A stretch of DNA of 64,000 bases from an uncultured Gammaproteobacteria bacterium. Lineage in GTDB: Bacteria; Pseudomonadota; Gammaproteobacteria; HK1. The notes beneath the pieces were generated by a model, which saw nothing but the letters and a program-made list of their open reading frames with translations, did no database searches and was not told where the DNA came from. Shown piece after piece: positions 17,877-27,618 of this stretch (position 1 is the first letter of the stretch; each line of letters begins with the position of its first letter). The stretch spans positions 4,207,001-4,271,000 of the forward strand of contig OY282353.1 of assembly GCA_958295465.1 (NCBI GenBank), read 5' to 3'. Made by a program: the position numbers and the translations under genes.

Positions 17877-19148
17877 ATGTCCGTCTCCGTATCCTCCGCA
17901 TCCCCTGAATCGCGGGACGTCGCCGATCTCTCCTCCCACGATGCGTTCGTTGCCGGCGTCCCCCACCGGACCTTCGAGACGCTGAGGCGCGAGGACCCGG
18001 TGGCGTGGTTCGAGGAGCGGGAGGGCTCCGGATTCTGGGCGATCACCCGCCACGCGGACATCGTCGCTGTCAACCGGAACTTCCGGCGCTTCAGCTCGCG
18101 CCAGGGGATCCGGCTGGAGGAGATGTCGGAGGAGGAGCGCGTCGCCCGGCTCACCATGATGGAGCACGATCCGCCCGAGCACACCCGGCTGCGCCGCTTC
18201 GTCAACCGCGGCTTCGCGCGCCCGTTCATCGAGACCTGCGAGAAGCGGGTGCGGGACCTCGTGGGCGACATGCTCGACAAGGCCCTGGTCCGGGACGAGT
18301 TCGACTGCGTCGCGGAGATCGCGAAGCCCCTTCCGTTGAAGATGCTGGCCAGCGTGCTCGGGGTCTCCGAGGAGGACGGGGCCTGGCTGGCCGCCAAGGG
18401 CGACGAGATGATCGGGAACAGCGATCCGGACTTCACCGATCACGTGGTCGATCGGGTCGATACCGACGCCTTCCGGCTGATGCCCTTCCGCTCCCCGGCC
18501 GGGGCGGAGGTCTTCGAGTACGCGGAGCGCCAGGCGGAGGTCCGGCGCCGGCAGCCGCGCGACGACGTGATCAGCCTCCTGCTGGAGCCGCTCGCCGACG
18601 GGAAGCCTCTCGACGATCTCGAATTCAAGAACTTCTTCACCCTGCTGATCGCGGCAGGAAACGACACCACGCGCTACGCGATCGCCTCCGCCATCCACGT
18701 CCTCGCCAACCGCCCGCCCCTGTTCGAGCAGCTTCGCGGCGCCGGCGAGCGGCTATGGAGCACCGCGGTGGAGGAGCTGCTGCGCACGAGCTCCCCGACC
18801 ATGCACTTTCGCCGTACCGCGACGGAGGATTGCGAGATGCACGGGCGCACCATCGAAGCGGGCGACAAGGTGCTCCTGTGGTTCATCTCCGGCAACCATG
18901 ACGAATCGATGTTCGAGGATCCCTTCCGCGTCGACCTCACCCGCGATCCGAACCCCCACATGGCCTTCGGCCGGGGCGGGCCGCACGCCTGCCTGGGCAT
19001 GTGGCTGGCGCGCCTGGAGCTTCGGGTCGTGCTGCAGGAGCTCGCGGGACGGGTCCGATCCATCCGCCAGGCCGGCCCCGAGGCACGGCTCCGCTCGAAC
19101 TTCATCAACGGCATCAAGTCCCTGCCGGTGGCGGTGGCCCGGGAATGA
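17877..19148 (+). CDS. Cytochrome P450
   Basis: A 423-residue soluble bacterial P450 monooxygenase. I-helix oxygen-activation motif AGNDTT (260-265), K-helix ExxR (Glu300-Arg303) and haem loop FGRGGPHACLG with Cys372. HDPPEHTRLRRFVNRGF (97-113) is typical of the CYP124/125/142-like branch acting on sterols, terpenes or branched lipids; that branch assignment is by motif memory. ATG 17877 has GGGAG about 10 bases upstream. No ferredoxin or reductase nearby. Its 3' end abuts an integrase remnant on the other strand. Confidence 0.92.
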   Translation: MSVSVSSASPESRDVADLSSHDAFVAGVPHRTFETLRREDPVAWFEEREGSGFWAITRHADIVAVNRNFRRFSSRQGIRLEEMSEEERVARLTMMEHDPPEHTRLRRFVNRGFARPFIETCEKRVRDLVGDMLDKALVRDEFDCVAEIAKPLPLKMLASVLGVSEEDGAWLAAKGDEMIGNSDPDFTDHVVDRVDTDAFRLMPFRSPAGAEVFEYAERQAEVRRRQPRDDVISLLLEPLADGKPLDDLEFKNFFTLLIAAGNDTTRYAIASAIHVLANRPPLFEQLRGAGERLWSTAVEELLRTSSPTMHFRRTATEDCEMHGRTIEAGDKVLLWFISGNHDESMFEDPFRVDLTRDPNPHMAFGRGGPHACLGMWLARLELRVVLQELAGRVRSIRQAGPEARLRSNFINGIKSLPVAVARE

Positions 19149-19149
19149 A

Positions 19150-20086
19150 GCGCGCTGACGGCCTCGAGGTCGCTGACGGCGTGGGCGATGGCGTCGAGCT
19201 GATCGAAGGTGACGCCGGGGTTGAGGAAGCGCTGGGCGTTGTCGAGGGACTTGAGCTTGTCGTAGGGGGTCATCACGTCGCTGTCGCGGTAGCGCTTCGT
19301 GACCCGCCCCTTGTCGTCGAGTGCGTGGGTGGGGAACAGGCAGGGGCGGTGGGAGTCGAGGAAGGGCGAGAGTGTGTTGCGGGTGAACTCGTTGACCAGG
19401 GGGGCGAAGCGGCGCGGGATGTGGCCGTGGCCGATGGATTTGCGCACCACGCCGGCGTTCTTGCTCTCGGCGAGAGCCTGCCCCCGGCTTGACCGGGGGG
19501 CGTTGTCGTTGCAGTGGCGGGGGCGTGATTTGGTGAACTCCCCGATGCGCAGCTTGTTGAGCAGGGCGGCGACGCGGTGGTTGATGTACTCGGAGCCGTT
19601 GTCGGCGTGAATGCCCTGAATCACAAAGGGAAACGCCTCGATGAGTCCTTCGGGCACCGGCAGCAGGAACCTCTCGGAGATGGCCTCCACGGTCCCCACG
19701 AACTGGAACTGGGTCACCTCATCGACCGCGTTGATGTGGTAGACGCCCTTGGCCCCGTCCTGGTCGCCCTGGTGGACGGTATCGACGCGCACATAGCCGG
19801 GTTGGCCGTCAGGCTGGGGCTCGCGCCGTTGCCCGATGGTGCTGTGCGTCGCCTGGGTCCTGGTCACCACCGTGCGCCGGCGCCGATACGTCGCCGACCG
19901 GCGCAGGTTGTACAAGTGACCGTTCGACAGCCCCGCCAAACGCTCGAATCGCGTGTCGCCGAACACCGCATACCGGCGCCGCATCAGCGCCCGCGTGGCC
20001 GGCCCCGACATCTGGCCCAACGCCGCGTCCACCGCCGCCGGTGGCCCGATGTCGGCCCGCGTGTAGCGCCGCTCGAAGCCGATGCC
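19150..20086 (-). pseudogene. Integrase-core transposase, truncated at both ends
   Basis: About 310 codons of an rve-type DDE transposase: YVRVDTVHQGD (first Asp), IHADNGSEYIN (second Asp), and ALAESKN (Glu). The frame has no start after the junction with mutH near 20086 and no own stop before it enters the P450 gene at 19148, so both ends are cut. An extra eight codons containing a hairpin (19477-19500) lie just before the catalytic Glu, and one extra Gly follows NKLRI. No terminal inverted repeats seen. Confidence 0.75.
19477..19500. repeat. 24-bp in-frame hairpin insert in integrase remnant
   Basis: CCCCCGG-CTTGA-CCGGGGG stem-loop, encoding about eight extra residues (PRSSRGQ region) between NDNA and LAESKN on the minus strand, compared with the usual integrase sequence. 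The frame is preserved. Confidence 0.6.
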
Positions 20087-20762
20087 TGAGCCGCGCCGCG
20101 TCCTTCCGCCCCGTAGCGAAGCCGAGCTCCTCGCCCGCGCCGACGCCCTGGCCGGGCGCACCCTCGGCGACGTCGCGGTCGAGCACGGGCTGGCCGTGCC
20201 GGCGAACACCCGCCGCGGCAAGGGCTGGACCGGCACCGTCATCGAGCACGCGCTCGGCGCGAACGCCGGCTCGCGGCCGGAGCCGGACTTCCGGCTGATC
20301 TCCGTCGAGCTGAAGACCATCCCGGTCGGACCCGACCGCCGGCCGCTCGAATCGACCTACGTATGCACCGTCCCGCTCGCGGGTGACGCCGCTCCGGACT
20401 GGCGGGACTCGAACGTGCGCCGCAAGCTCGCGCGCGTGCTGTGGATGCCCTTCGAAGGAGACCGCGCGATCACGCTGCCCGAGCGCCGGATCGGCGCCCC
20501 GCTGTTGTGGAGCCCGTCCCCCGGCGAGGAGCTGGCGCTGGCGAGCGACTGGGAGACGCTGATGGATCGAGTCATGCTCGGGAGGGTGGAGGAGATCTCG
20601 GCCCGGGAGGGCGAGTGCCTTCAGATCCGCCCGAAGGCCGCGAATGCCGCGTCGCGGCGCCTCGCGGTCGGTGCGAGCGGCGCGCGGGAGCCGACCCTGC
20701 CGCGGGGGTTCTACCTGCGGGCGAGCTTCACCGCCGCGATCCTGGAGCGGTACTACGCATGA
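20082..20762 (+). CDS. mutH: DNA mismatch repair endonuclease MutH
   Basis: A 226-residue MutH, which nicks the unmethylated strand at hemimethylated GATC after MutS/MutL activation. Active site D-x6-E-x-K is intact as Asp69, Glu76 and Lys78 (PDFRLISVELKTIPV), with the downstream STYVCTVPL and GRVEEISAREGECLQIRPKA regions. MutH is limited to Dam-containing gammaproteobacteria, so it helps place the organism. The start at 20082 touches the integrase remnant, so the native promoter may have been altered. Confidence 0.93.
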   Translation: MPEPRRVLPPRSEAELLARADALAGRTLGDVAVEHGLAVPANTRRGKGWTGTVIEHALGANAGSRPEPDFRLISVELKTIPVGPDRRPLESTYVCTVPLAGDAAPDWRDSNVRRKLARVLWMPFEGDRAITLPERRIGAPLLWSPSPGEELALASDWETLMDRVMLGRVEEISAREGECLQIRPKAANAASRRLAVGASGAREPTLPRGFYLRASFTAAILERYYA

Positions 20763-20936
20763 TCCGGGATTCGGCGAACCCGGCTACGTCCGCACCTGCC
20801 GCACTGCTTCGCCCTCGCCATGAAGCGGACTACACTGGATGACTACCGGCAGAGGGAACGAGGAGCCATGCATACAAGCCTTGGCCAAGGCGAAATCGAG
20901 GCGTGGCGGTCATACGGATCGTGCGGCGTGATCCGT

Positions 20937-21128
20937 TCAACCGATCATCAGGATCATCAGCACCACGAACCCGGCCACGAGCAGGATCGGCACGAGCGCC
21001 GCCTTCCAGTCGCCTGCATCGGCCTTCGGCGCCTTCTCCACCGCCCGCTTCGCGCCCGGCCCGAAGAAGAACAGGACGATGAGCACCAGCACCCCGGCGA
21101 GGATCGCTTCCCAGAGCTCGATCTGCAT
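20937..21128 (-). CDS. Small two-helix membrane protein
   Basis: 63 residues with two hydrophobic segments (about 7-24 and 44-62) around a basic, Lys-rich loop. ATG 21128 has an ACGGAG site. No family recognised. It lies between mutH and the glutaminyl cyclase gene. Confidence 0.6.
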   Translation of the reverse strand: MQIELWEAILAGVLVLIVLFFFGPGAKRAVEKAPKADAGDWKAALVPILLVAGFVVLMILMIG

Positions 21129-21209
21129 TGACGTCTCCGTCGTGTCCAGGATCTTTCGTCGTGCGCTCCGCCCTGCTGCCGGCGCGGCCATCCGGAGCGG
21201 AAGGGTCCC

Positions 21210-21968
21210 TCAGCGGCGCAGCTCCAGCCCGTAGACCGAGCGCCAGAGCTTTCCCGTCACGTAGAGCAGGCGCCCGTCCCAGGCGATGCCGTTGGCCACG
21301 CCGGCATCACCGGCGTTGCGCTCGCGCTCGGCGATCGGCGCGAGATCGAGCCATCCGGTGACGGCGCCGCCCGCCGGGTCGATGCGCGCCACCCGGTCGG
21401 AGCGCCAGACGTTGGCGTACACCGCGCCCTCGACGAATTCGAGCTCGTTGAGCGAGCCGATCGCGCGGGCGCCGTCGCGCACTTCGACCTCGCGTTCGAC
21501 GCGGAAGGTGAGCGGGTCACGGAACCGAAGCGTCGCACTGCCGTCACTCATCACCAGCTTCTCGCCGTCCCAGGCGAGACCCCAGCCCTCCCCCGCGTAG
21601 CGGTGCTCGCGCACGAGCGAGAAATCCTCGACCCGCAGCACGAACGCCCGGCCCGCGGTCCACGTGAGCTGGTACAGCGCGTCGCCGACCAGCGCAAGAC
21701 CTTCGGCGAAAAGGCGGTCGGACAGCCGCCGCTTGCGGACGACCCGTCCGGTGGCCGGCTCGACCTTGCGCAGCGACGACCGCCCCCGCAGACCCGTGCT
21801 CTCGTACAGGGCGCCGCGGTGGAAGACGAGCCCCTGGGTGAACGCCGCCTTGTCGTGGGGATGTTCGACGGCGATCCGGTAATCGATCGGCGGCGCCTCG
21901 GCGCGGATGGAGCAGGAGACGAGCAGGCACGCGAAGAGCGCGTACCCCCGGCCCGCCACGGCATGCAT
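21210..21968 (-). CDS. Glutaminyl-peptide cyclotransferase, beta-propeller type
   Basis: A 252-residue protein of the plant/bacterial glutaminyl cyclase family, converting N-terminal Gln to pyroglutamate. Signature FTQGLVFHRGALYESTGLRG and the end YVTGKLWRSVYGLEL are clear. The N-terminus has a hydrophobic stretch ending LVSC-S, compatible with a lipobox (Cys19), so it is probably an outer-membrane or periplasmic lipoprotein. Its ATG follows the ilvD stop with no gap, so the two are co-transcribed, a chance-looking but tight arrangement. Confidence 0.85.
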   Translation of the reverse strand: MHAVAGRGYALFACLLVSCSIRAEAPPIDYRIAVEHPHDKAAFTQGLVFHRGALYESTGLRGRSSLRKVEPATGRVVRKRRLSDRLFAEGLALVGDALYQLTWTAGRAFVLRVEDFSLVREHRYAGEGWGLAWDGEKLVMSDGSATLRFRDPLTFRVEREVEVRDGARAIGSLNELEFVEGAVYANVWRSDRVARIDPAGGAVTGWLDLAPIAERERNAGDAGVANGIAWDGRLLYVTGKLWRSVYGLELRR

Positions 21969-23651
21969 CTATTCGTCGGTCACGCACCCGCGCGAGGCGT
22001 CGGACACGTTCTTGATGTACTTGTACAGGGTGCCGCGCGTCTCCTTGTACGGGGGCATGGTCCAGGCTGCGCGGCGCCTCGCCATCTCGCCGTCCGGGAC
22101 CGCGACGCTGATGGAGTTCGCCTCCGCGTCGATGGCGATGACGTCACCGGACTCGATCAGCCCGATGGGACCGCCTTCCTGCGCCTCGGGCACCACGTGC
22201 CCGATGATGAAGCCGTGCGACCCGCCGGAGAAGCGCCCGTCGGTGATCAGGGCGACGTCGGACCCCAACCCGGCCCCCATGACCGCCGAGGTCGGGGTCA
22301 GCATCTCCGGCATCCCCGGCCCGCCCTTCGGCCCTTCGTAGCGGATGACGATCACGTCGCCCTTCGCGATCTTCCCCTCCTCCAGGGCGCGCAGCATGTC
22401 CTCCTCGGAGTCGAAGACCCTGGCCGGACCCTCGAAGCGCAGCCCTTCCTTGCCGGTGATCTTCGCCACCGCCCCGCCGGGCGCGAGGTTGCCCCGCAGG
22501 ATGCGGATATGCCCGCTCTCCTTGATGGGGGCGGCGAGCGGGGCCACGATGCGCTGGCCCTCGGCCAACGGGGCCGCGCCCTCCAGGTTTTCGGCGATCG
22601 TGCGGCCGGTGCAGGTCAGGCAGTCTCCGTCGATCAGGCCCTCGGCGAGGAGGTACTTCATGACCGCCGGCACCCCGCCGACCCGGTGCAGGTCCTCCAT
22701 GACGTACTTGCCGCTGGGCTTCAGGTCCGCGATGTAGGGGATCCGGTCGCTCACCGACCGGAAATCGTCGATGGCGAGCTCGACCCCTACCGCACGCGCC
22801 ATCGCGATGAGGTGCAGCACCGCGTTGGTGGAGCCGCCGAGCGCCATGACCATCACCATCGCGTTCTCGAACGCGGCGCGGGTCATGACGTCGCGCGGCT
22901 TCAGGTCCTTCTCCATCAGCGCCCGCACCACGGCGCCGGCCCGCCGGCATTCATCGATCTTGGCGGGGTCCGTGGCGGGGGTGGAGGAGCTGTAAGGCAG
23001 GGACATGCCCATCGCCTCGATGGCGGTGGCCATGGTGTTCGCGGTGTACATGCCGCCGCAGGCCCCGGCCCCCGGGCAGGCGTTGCGCACGATCTCGGCC
23101 CGCTCGTCCTCGTCGATGGTGCCGGCGAGGAGCTGGCCGTAGCTCTGGAAGGCGTTGACGATGTCCACGGTCTGGCCGTTCGCGGTGCGCCCGCCCCGGA
23201 TGGTGCCGCCGTAGACCATGATCGACGGGCGGTCGATCCGGCCCATCGCCATCAGGCATCCGGGCATGTTCTTGTCGCAACCGGGGATGGTGACGAGGCC
23301 GTCGTACCACTGGCCGCGGGTCACCGTCTCGATCGAGTCCGCGATGAGATCGCGCGACTGGAGCGAGAACGACATCCCCTCGGTGCCCATCGACATGCCG
23401 TCCGACACCCCGACGGTGTTGAAGCGCATCCCCTTCACCCCGACCGCCTCGACCCCTTCCTTCACCTTCGCGGCCAGGTCGAGCAGGTGCATGTTGCAGT
23501 TGTTGCCCTCGTACCAGACGCTGGCGATCCCGATCTGCGCCTTGTCGAGGTCCGCCTCGGTGAACCCGGTGGCGAAGAGCTGGGCCTGGGACGCGCCTTG
23601 GGACTTGGGCTGGGTGATGCGGGCGCTGAAACGGTTGATCGGGCCTGCCAT
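21969..23651 (-). CDS. ilvD: Dihydroxy-acid dehydratase
   Basis: A 560-residue IlvD, third step of valine/isoleucine synthesis. Fe-S cluster cysteines are visible in [18 protein letters not shown] and [10 protein letters not shown], and the substrate region [15 protein letters not shown] is intact. The length and three-cysteine pattern fit the shorter IlvD branch with a [2Fe-2S] cluster. Start at ATG 23651 begins the conserved [14 protein letters not shown]. No other branched-chain genes are nearby. Confidence 0.95.
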   Translation of the reverse strand: MAGPINRFSARITQPKSQGASQAQLFATGFTEADLDKAQIGIASVWYEGNNCNMHLLDLAAKVKEGVEAVGVKGMRFNTVGVSDGMSMGTEGMSFSLQSRDLIADSIETVTRGQWYDGLVTIPGCDKNMPGCLMAMGRIDRPSIMVYGGTIRGGRTANGQTVDIVNAFQSYGQLLAGTIDEDERAEIVRNACPGAGACGGMYTANTMATAIEAMGMSLPYSSSTPATDPAKIDECRRAGAVVRALMEKDLKPRDVMTRAAFENAMVMVMALGGSTNAVLHLIAMARAVGVELAIDDFRSVSDRIPYIADLKPSGKYVMEDLHRVGGVPAVMKYLLAEGLIDGDCLTCTGRTIAENLEGAAPLAEGQRIVAPLAAPIKESGHIRILRGNLAPGGAVAKITGKEGLRFEGPARVFDSEEDMLRALEEGKIAKGDVIVIRYEGPKGGPGMPEMLTPTSAVMGAGLGSDVALITDGRFSGGSHGFIIGHVVPEAQEGGPIGLIESGDVIAIDAEANSISVAVPDGEMARRRAAWTMPPYKETRGTLYKYIKNVSDASRGCVTDE

Positions 23652-23830
23652 GACGGACTCCGGTTCGAGTGGGATGGTACGCGCCGACTGTAGTAGCACG
23701 ATTCCGAAAAAACCAGAACGGCGCGGCGTGTCGTCCCATGCAGGGCGTTCGATCGAGATCCCTGGCGCCGGCGGCCTGTCCGCGCCGCCCTTCGCCCACT
23801 CGTATTCACCAATGGAAGCGGTAGTGCCCT

Positions 23831-23887
23831 TTCATGCTCACATAGCGTTGGATTCAGCCCTTTAGTTCATGCTCATATAGCATTGGA
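23831..23887. repeat. Two 22-bp direct repeats
   Basis: TTCATGCTCAYATAGCRTTGGA at 23831-23852 and 23866-23887, AT-richer than its surroundings, in the 350-bp gap upstream of a PIN-domain remnant. Could be an old operator pair or a fragment of a mobile element. Confidence 0.6.
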
Positions 23888-24000
23888 CAGTTCTCCTGAC
23901 CTTGACGGCAACTCGATAGGGAAAGATCCTCGTGGACGACAGCATTCTGGAGCCGCGCCGGAGGAAGAGTTGGCGCTCTGGGAAGGCCGTGCGCAAGCGA

Positions 24001-24161
24001 TGCGCCTCTTGCTGGACACGCACGCTTTCCTCTGGTGGCCGGCTGGAAATGCGCGGCTGTCGATGAGCGCCCGTCGCGCCATGGAAGATCCGGACAACGA
24101 TGTCATCGTGAGTGCCGCGACCCGTTCAGACTCGCCACTCGTACGGTGCGCCGAAGTATGA
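24001..24161 (+). pseudogene. VapC-like PIN toxin, N-terminal fragment
   Basis: MRLLLDTHAFLWW with the first PIN Asp, then ARLSMSARRAMEDPDNDVIVSAA, matches VapC toxins; after about 40 residues the similarity ends and a stop follows at 24161. Full VapC is about 130 residues with three more acidic residues, which are missing. The 13 codons before it (PEEELALWEGR) look like an antitoxin tail. Confidence 0.65.
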
Positions 24162-24303
24162 TCCCGCCGCCGCGGTTTCGCGATCCGGACACCGGCGTAT
24201 CGTTCGGCCGCGCGGTTGCAGTGCGGGTCACCATTCGGGCAGCGCCCGATCCGTGCCGCGAACCGCTTCGACCCGCTTTCGATTTCGGGATGACGGAGCC
24301 CAG

Positions 24304-25863
24304 GTGAAGCAAGGCGCCACGTCCATTCGCCCCGCCGGACCCCGGCGCCGAACCGGCGCACGCGCGCGCAAGCGGCGGCGAGCCTTCGCCGGCCCCCCGG
24401 CGGTGGCCGGAGTGCAACGCAAGATTCCGGTCTATCGCCTGTTGAGCGAGGAAGGGCTGGATCTGATCGATCGGACCACCGACCGGATCCTCAGGGACGT
24501 TGGCATCGAGTTTCGCGGCGATGCCGCCGCGCTGGCGTTGTGGCGGGAGGCAGGCGCCGACGTACGGGGGGAGCGCGTGCGCTTCGACCCCGGGTTTCTC
24601 AAGGCGATCATCGCCGGGACGGCTCCGCGGAGCTTCGTCCAGCACGCCCGCAATCCCGAGCGTTCCGTGCTGATCGGGCAGGACAACGTGGTCTTCGCGC
24701 CGGCTTACGGGGCGCCCTTCGTGCACGACATGGACGGCGGCAGGCGATACGGCACGCTGGCCGACTTCGAGAACCTCGTCAAGTTGACCTTCGATTCGCC
24801 CTGGCTGCACCACTCCGGCGGCACGATATGCGAGCCGGTGGATCAACCGGTCAACAAGCGCCATCTCGACATGGTCTACGCCCATCTGCGCTACAGCGAC
24901 AAGCCCTTCATGGGGTCCGTGACCACTCCGGAGCGGGCGGAGGACTCCATCGCCATGGCCCGCATCGTGTTCGGCGAGCGGTTCACCGACGAGCACTGCG
25001 TGGTCATGGGCAACATCAACATGAACTCGCCGCTGGTCTACGACCGCGCGATGTCCGGCTCGCTGAGGGCCTATGCCCGTGCGAACCAGTGTCCGGTGGT
25101 GGTTCCCTTCATCCTCGGCGGTGCCACGGGTCCGGTGTCCATGGCCGGCGCGGTTGCGCAATCGCTCGCCGAGGTCATGGCGGGGGTGGCGCTGGGCCAG
25201 CTCGAGCGCCCGGGCTCCCCCGCGGTGTTCGGCAACTTCCTGACCACCGTGAACCTGAAGACCGGCTCGCCGACCTTCGGCACGCCGGAGTCCGCCCTCG
25301 GCTCGTTCGCCGCCGCGCAACTGGCGCGCAGGATCGGGCTCCCGCTTCGATGCAGCGGCGCCTTCACGTCGTCGAAGCTTCCCGATGCCCAGGCCATGCA
25401 GGAGAGCGTCACGTCCCTCCATACCGCGCTCCTGTGCGGCGCCAACTTCATTCTGCACGCGGCCGGTTGGCTGGAAGCGGCGCTCACCATCGGGTACGAG
25501 AAGCTGGTGCTGGACGCGGACCATCTGGGCGCCGTCCACACGCTGCTCGCCGGGCTTGCGCTGGACCCCGGCGCGCTTGCGTTCGATGCCTTCAGGGAGG
25601 TGGGCCCCGGGAACCACTTCTTCGGCTGTACCCATACCCTGTCCCGCTACGAGACCGCCTTTCACGAGTGTGAGATCGCCGATACCGGCTCCTACGAGAG
25701 CTGGTGTGAAGCCGGCAGCAAGGATTCCATGATGCGCGCCAATGCGAAGTGGAAGGAGACCCTGTGGGCCTACGAGCCGCCACCGCTCGATCCCTCCGTG
25801 GACGAGGCGCTCGGGGAGTTCATGGCCAGAAAGAAGGCGTCCATGCCGGATATCTGGCATTGA
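24304..25863 (+). CDS. Trimethylamine methyltransferase (MttB) superfamily, non-pyrrolysine
   Basis: A 519-residue MttB-superfamily protein that moves a methyl group from a quaternary amine to a corrinoid protein. Features: VYRLLSEEGLDLIDRTTDRIL near the N-terminus, PVVVPFILGGATGPVSMAGAVAQ, and GTPESALGSFAAAQLARRIGLP. There is no in-frame amber codon, so it belongs to the Pyl-independent branch (glycine betaine, carnitine, proline betaine or similar). Start chosen as GTG 24304 after CGGAG; the frame is open upstream to 24112. No corrinoid protein gene is adjacent. Basic, Arg-rich first 35 residues are unusual. Confidence 0.85.
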   Translation: MKQGATSIRPAGPRRRTGARARKRRRAFAGPPAVAGVQRKIPVYRLLSEEGLDLIDRTTDRILRDVGIEFRGDAAALALWREAGADVRGERVRFDPGFLKAIIAGTAPRSFVQHARNPERSVLIGQDNVVFAPAYGAPFVHDMDGGRRYGTLADFENLVKLTFDSPWLHHSGGTICEPVDQPVNKRHLDMVYAHLRYSDKPFMGSVTTPERAEDSIAMARIVFGERFTDEHCVVMGNINMNSPLVYDRAMSGSLRAYARANQCPVVVPFILGGATGPVSMAGAVAQSLAEVMAGVALGQLERPGSPAVFGNFLTTVNLKTGSPTFGTPESALGSFAAAQLARRIGLPLRCSGAFTSSKLPDAQAMQESVTSLHTALLCGANFILHAAGWLEAALTIGYEKLVLDADHLGAVHTLLAGLALDPGALAFDAFREVGPGNHFFGCTHTLSRYETAFHECEIADTGSYESWCEAGSKDSMMRANAKWKETLWAYEPPPLDPSVDEALGEFMARKKASMPDIWH

Positions 25864-26272
25864 CGTCGTTTCGGCACCCGCGGCCCGGTCTCCGCCGCGG
25901 GTTCCGGCTCCGTGCGCACGGCGCGTTGTCCGGCTCTTCCGGCACGACCTGCAATGCCGGCATGACCGGCCCGGAAGCATTGACCGCCGCGCCCCGCGCG
26001 ACGCGGGCGCCGGAGGCGGACGAACCCCCGACGGTGCCTGTGGCGTCACCGATGTGTCCACGAAGCCGGGCAGCGTCCACGCTGCCAGCCGCCCGGAGAT
26101 CCCGCCACACGTTCCGGACACAATCCCCGGCGACTCCGGGCCCCGAAAGGCGGGCACGGGGCGGAGGCCGGTGAACGTGGGGGCGGACAAGCGCGGAAAG
26201 CGGAGGCGCTGGTATAAGATCGCCGCGGTTCCGGCCGGAGGCCGCGGCGGAGGCGCCGCGGAAGGCAATCCC
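25864..26272. other. Gene-free stretch
   Basis: 409 bases between the MttB-like gene and puuD-like gene. Open frames exist on both strands but have no family resemblance. The ribosome site for the downstream gene (GGAAGG) lies at its end. Confidence 0.4.
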
Positions 26273-27061
26273 ATGAACCGTCCCATCGTCGGCATCACCG
26301 CGTGCCGGATCGAGGTCGATGGCCGCATCCACCACGCCGCCCTGGAAAGGTACGTCGGCGCGGTGAGCGCGGCGGCGGGGGCGCTGCCGCTCCTCGTCCC
26401 CGCCGTCGGGCGCACCGTCGCCGGCGACGACCTGCTCGACGCGATCGACGGCCTCCTGTTCACCGGCAGCCCTTCCAACGTGCTGCCCCGCCACTACGAC
26501 ACTCCGCCCAGCCGCCCCGGCACCCGGCACGACCCCCATCGCGACGAGACCACGCTGCCGCTCGTGCGCGGCTGCCTCGAGCGCGGGGTGCCGCTGCTCG
26601 CGGTCTGCCGGGGCTTCCAGGAAGTGAACGTCGCGCTCGGCGGGACGCTTCACCAGCACGTCCAGGAGCTGCCGGGGATGCTCGACCATCGCGTGGACCC
26701 GTCCCTCGACCTCGCCGGCCAGTACGCGCCGGTACACGCGGTGCAGGTGGTGCGGGGCGGATTCCTCCACCGGCTCGTCGGCCGGGAGGCGATCGAGGTC
26801 AACTCGCTGCACTCGCAGGGCATCGACCGGCTCGCCGGGCGGCTGGTGGTCGAGGCGCGGGCGCCGGACGGTCTCGTCGAGGCGGTGAGCATTGCGGGAG
26901 CCGCGTCGTTCGCCCTCGCGGTGCAGTGGCATCCGGAATGGAACGCGCTGAAGGATCCGGCCTCGCGCGCGATGTTCGAGGCGTTCGGGGCGGCGGTTCG
27001 CGAGCGCGCCGAATGGCGGCACGGCGGCCCGGCCGAGACGCCACGGCTCCGGAGCGTATGA
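26273..27061 (+). CDS. puuD: Gamma-glutamyl-gamma-aminobutyrate hydrolase-type peptidase C26 (PuuD-like)
   Basis: A 262-residue class I glutamine-amidotransferase-fold hydrolase. Nucleophile Cys112 (AVCRGFQEVNV), His220 and Glu222 (VQWHPEW) make the triad. In the Puu pathway it frees GABA from gamma-glutamyl-GABA. ATG 26273 follows GGAAGG; upstream in-frame codons have no support. A puuA-like ligase lies 480 bases downstream on the same strand, separated by a small inserted gene, which supports the polyamine role. Confidence 0.82.
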   Translation: MNRPIVGITACRIEVDGRIHHAALERYVGAVSAAAGALPLLVPAVGRTVAGDDLLDAIDGLLFTGSPSNVLPRHYDTPPSRPGTRHDPHRDETTLPLVRGCLERGVPLLAVCRGFQEVNVALGGTLHQHVQELPGMLDHRVDPSLDLAGQYAPVHAVQVVRGGFLHRLVGREAIEVNSLHSQGIDRLAGRLVVEARAPDGLVEAVSIAGAASFALAVQWHPEWNALKDPASRAMFEAFGAAVRERAEWRHGGPAETPRLRSV

Positions 27062-27102
27062 CGACGGGTAGGGAGTGTTTCGCGAGGGCGCAATCGTAGC
27101 GA

Positions 27103-27378
27103 TTACGGGACAAACAGCCTTACCGCCGCGAACGCGACTCCGATCGCCGCCGGTACGGCCACGCCAATGGCCGCAATCACACCAACCAAGAACCATACCT
27201 TGATTTTCTGGATGTCTTCGCGCGTCGCCACGTGTTCCATCTGCGCTTCGATTCTGGCGAGCCGCTTTCCGAATTCGTCGTCCCGAAGGCCATTGCCCGA
27301 TGGACCCTTGGCGCCAGGGAAGCGGGAAATGTTGTTCTCGTGTTCGCCACTCATTGGTGTTTCCGCAGCCATTCCCAT
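27103..27378 (-). CDS. Small coiled-coil protein with C-terminal membrane helix
   Basis: About 91 residues: a polar N-half, a short coiled coil (RLARIEAQMEHVATREDIQKIK) and one hydrophobic C-terminal segment of about 28 residues. The pattern is DUF1640-like. It is antisense to the puuD-puuA operon and sits between the two genes, so it is probably an insert. ATG 27378 or 27372 both possible. A protein of the same design is found at 35680-36126. Confidence 0.6.
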   Translation of the reverse strand: MGMAAETPMSGEHENNISRFPGAKGPSGNGLRDDEFGKRLARIEAQMEHVATREDIQKIKVWFLVGVIAAIGVAVPAAIGVAFAAVRLFVP

Positions 27379-27462
27379 ATCGCCTGCCGCTTTTGGGTGG
27401 AGTCTCCGATCCCGCATTTCGATATTCCGGTATTCTGCGAAATGGCGCAACATCCCTGCCAG

Positions 27463-27618
27463 GAGCATGCGATCACCGAGGTCGAGGCGCTCATGCCCGA
27501 CATGGCGGGGTCGTGCCATGAAACACGCGATGCGGCAAGCGGCATGAACTCCATCGAGCACTGGTGCCGGGAGCACGCGATCACCGAGGTCGAGGCGCTG
27601 ATGCCCGACATGGCGGGG
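27463..27618. repeat. Partial tandem duplication of the puuA-like 5' end
   Basis: GAGCAYGCGATCACCGAGGT...CCCGACATGGCGGG (48 bases) occurs at 27463-27510 and again at 27571-27618, 108 bases apart, i.e. exactly 36 codons. The second copy is the true N-terminus of the gene; the first encodes an in-frame duplicate of residues 10-25. Confidence 0.85.

Noticed and set aside
20820-21131. Plus-strand gene after mutH
   Set aside because: Antisense to the small membrane protein at 20937-21128, His-rich low-complexity product, no ribosome site.
24304-25863. Pyrrolysine-type trimethylamine methyltransferase
   Set aside because: There is no in-frame amber codon anywhere in the gene, so it is in the non-Pyl branch.
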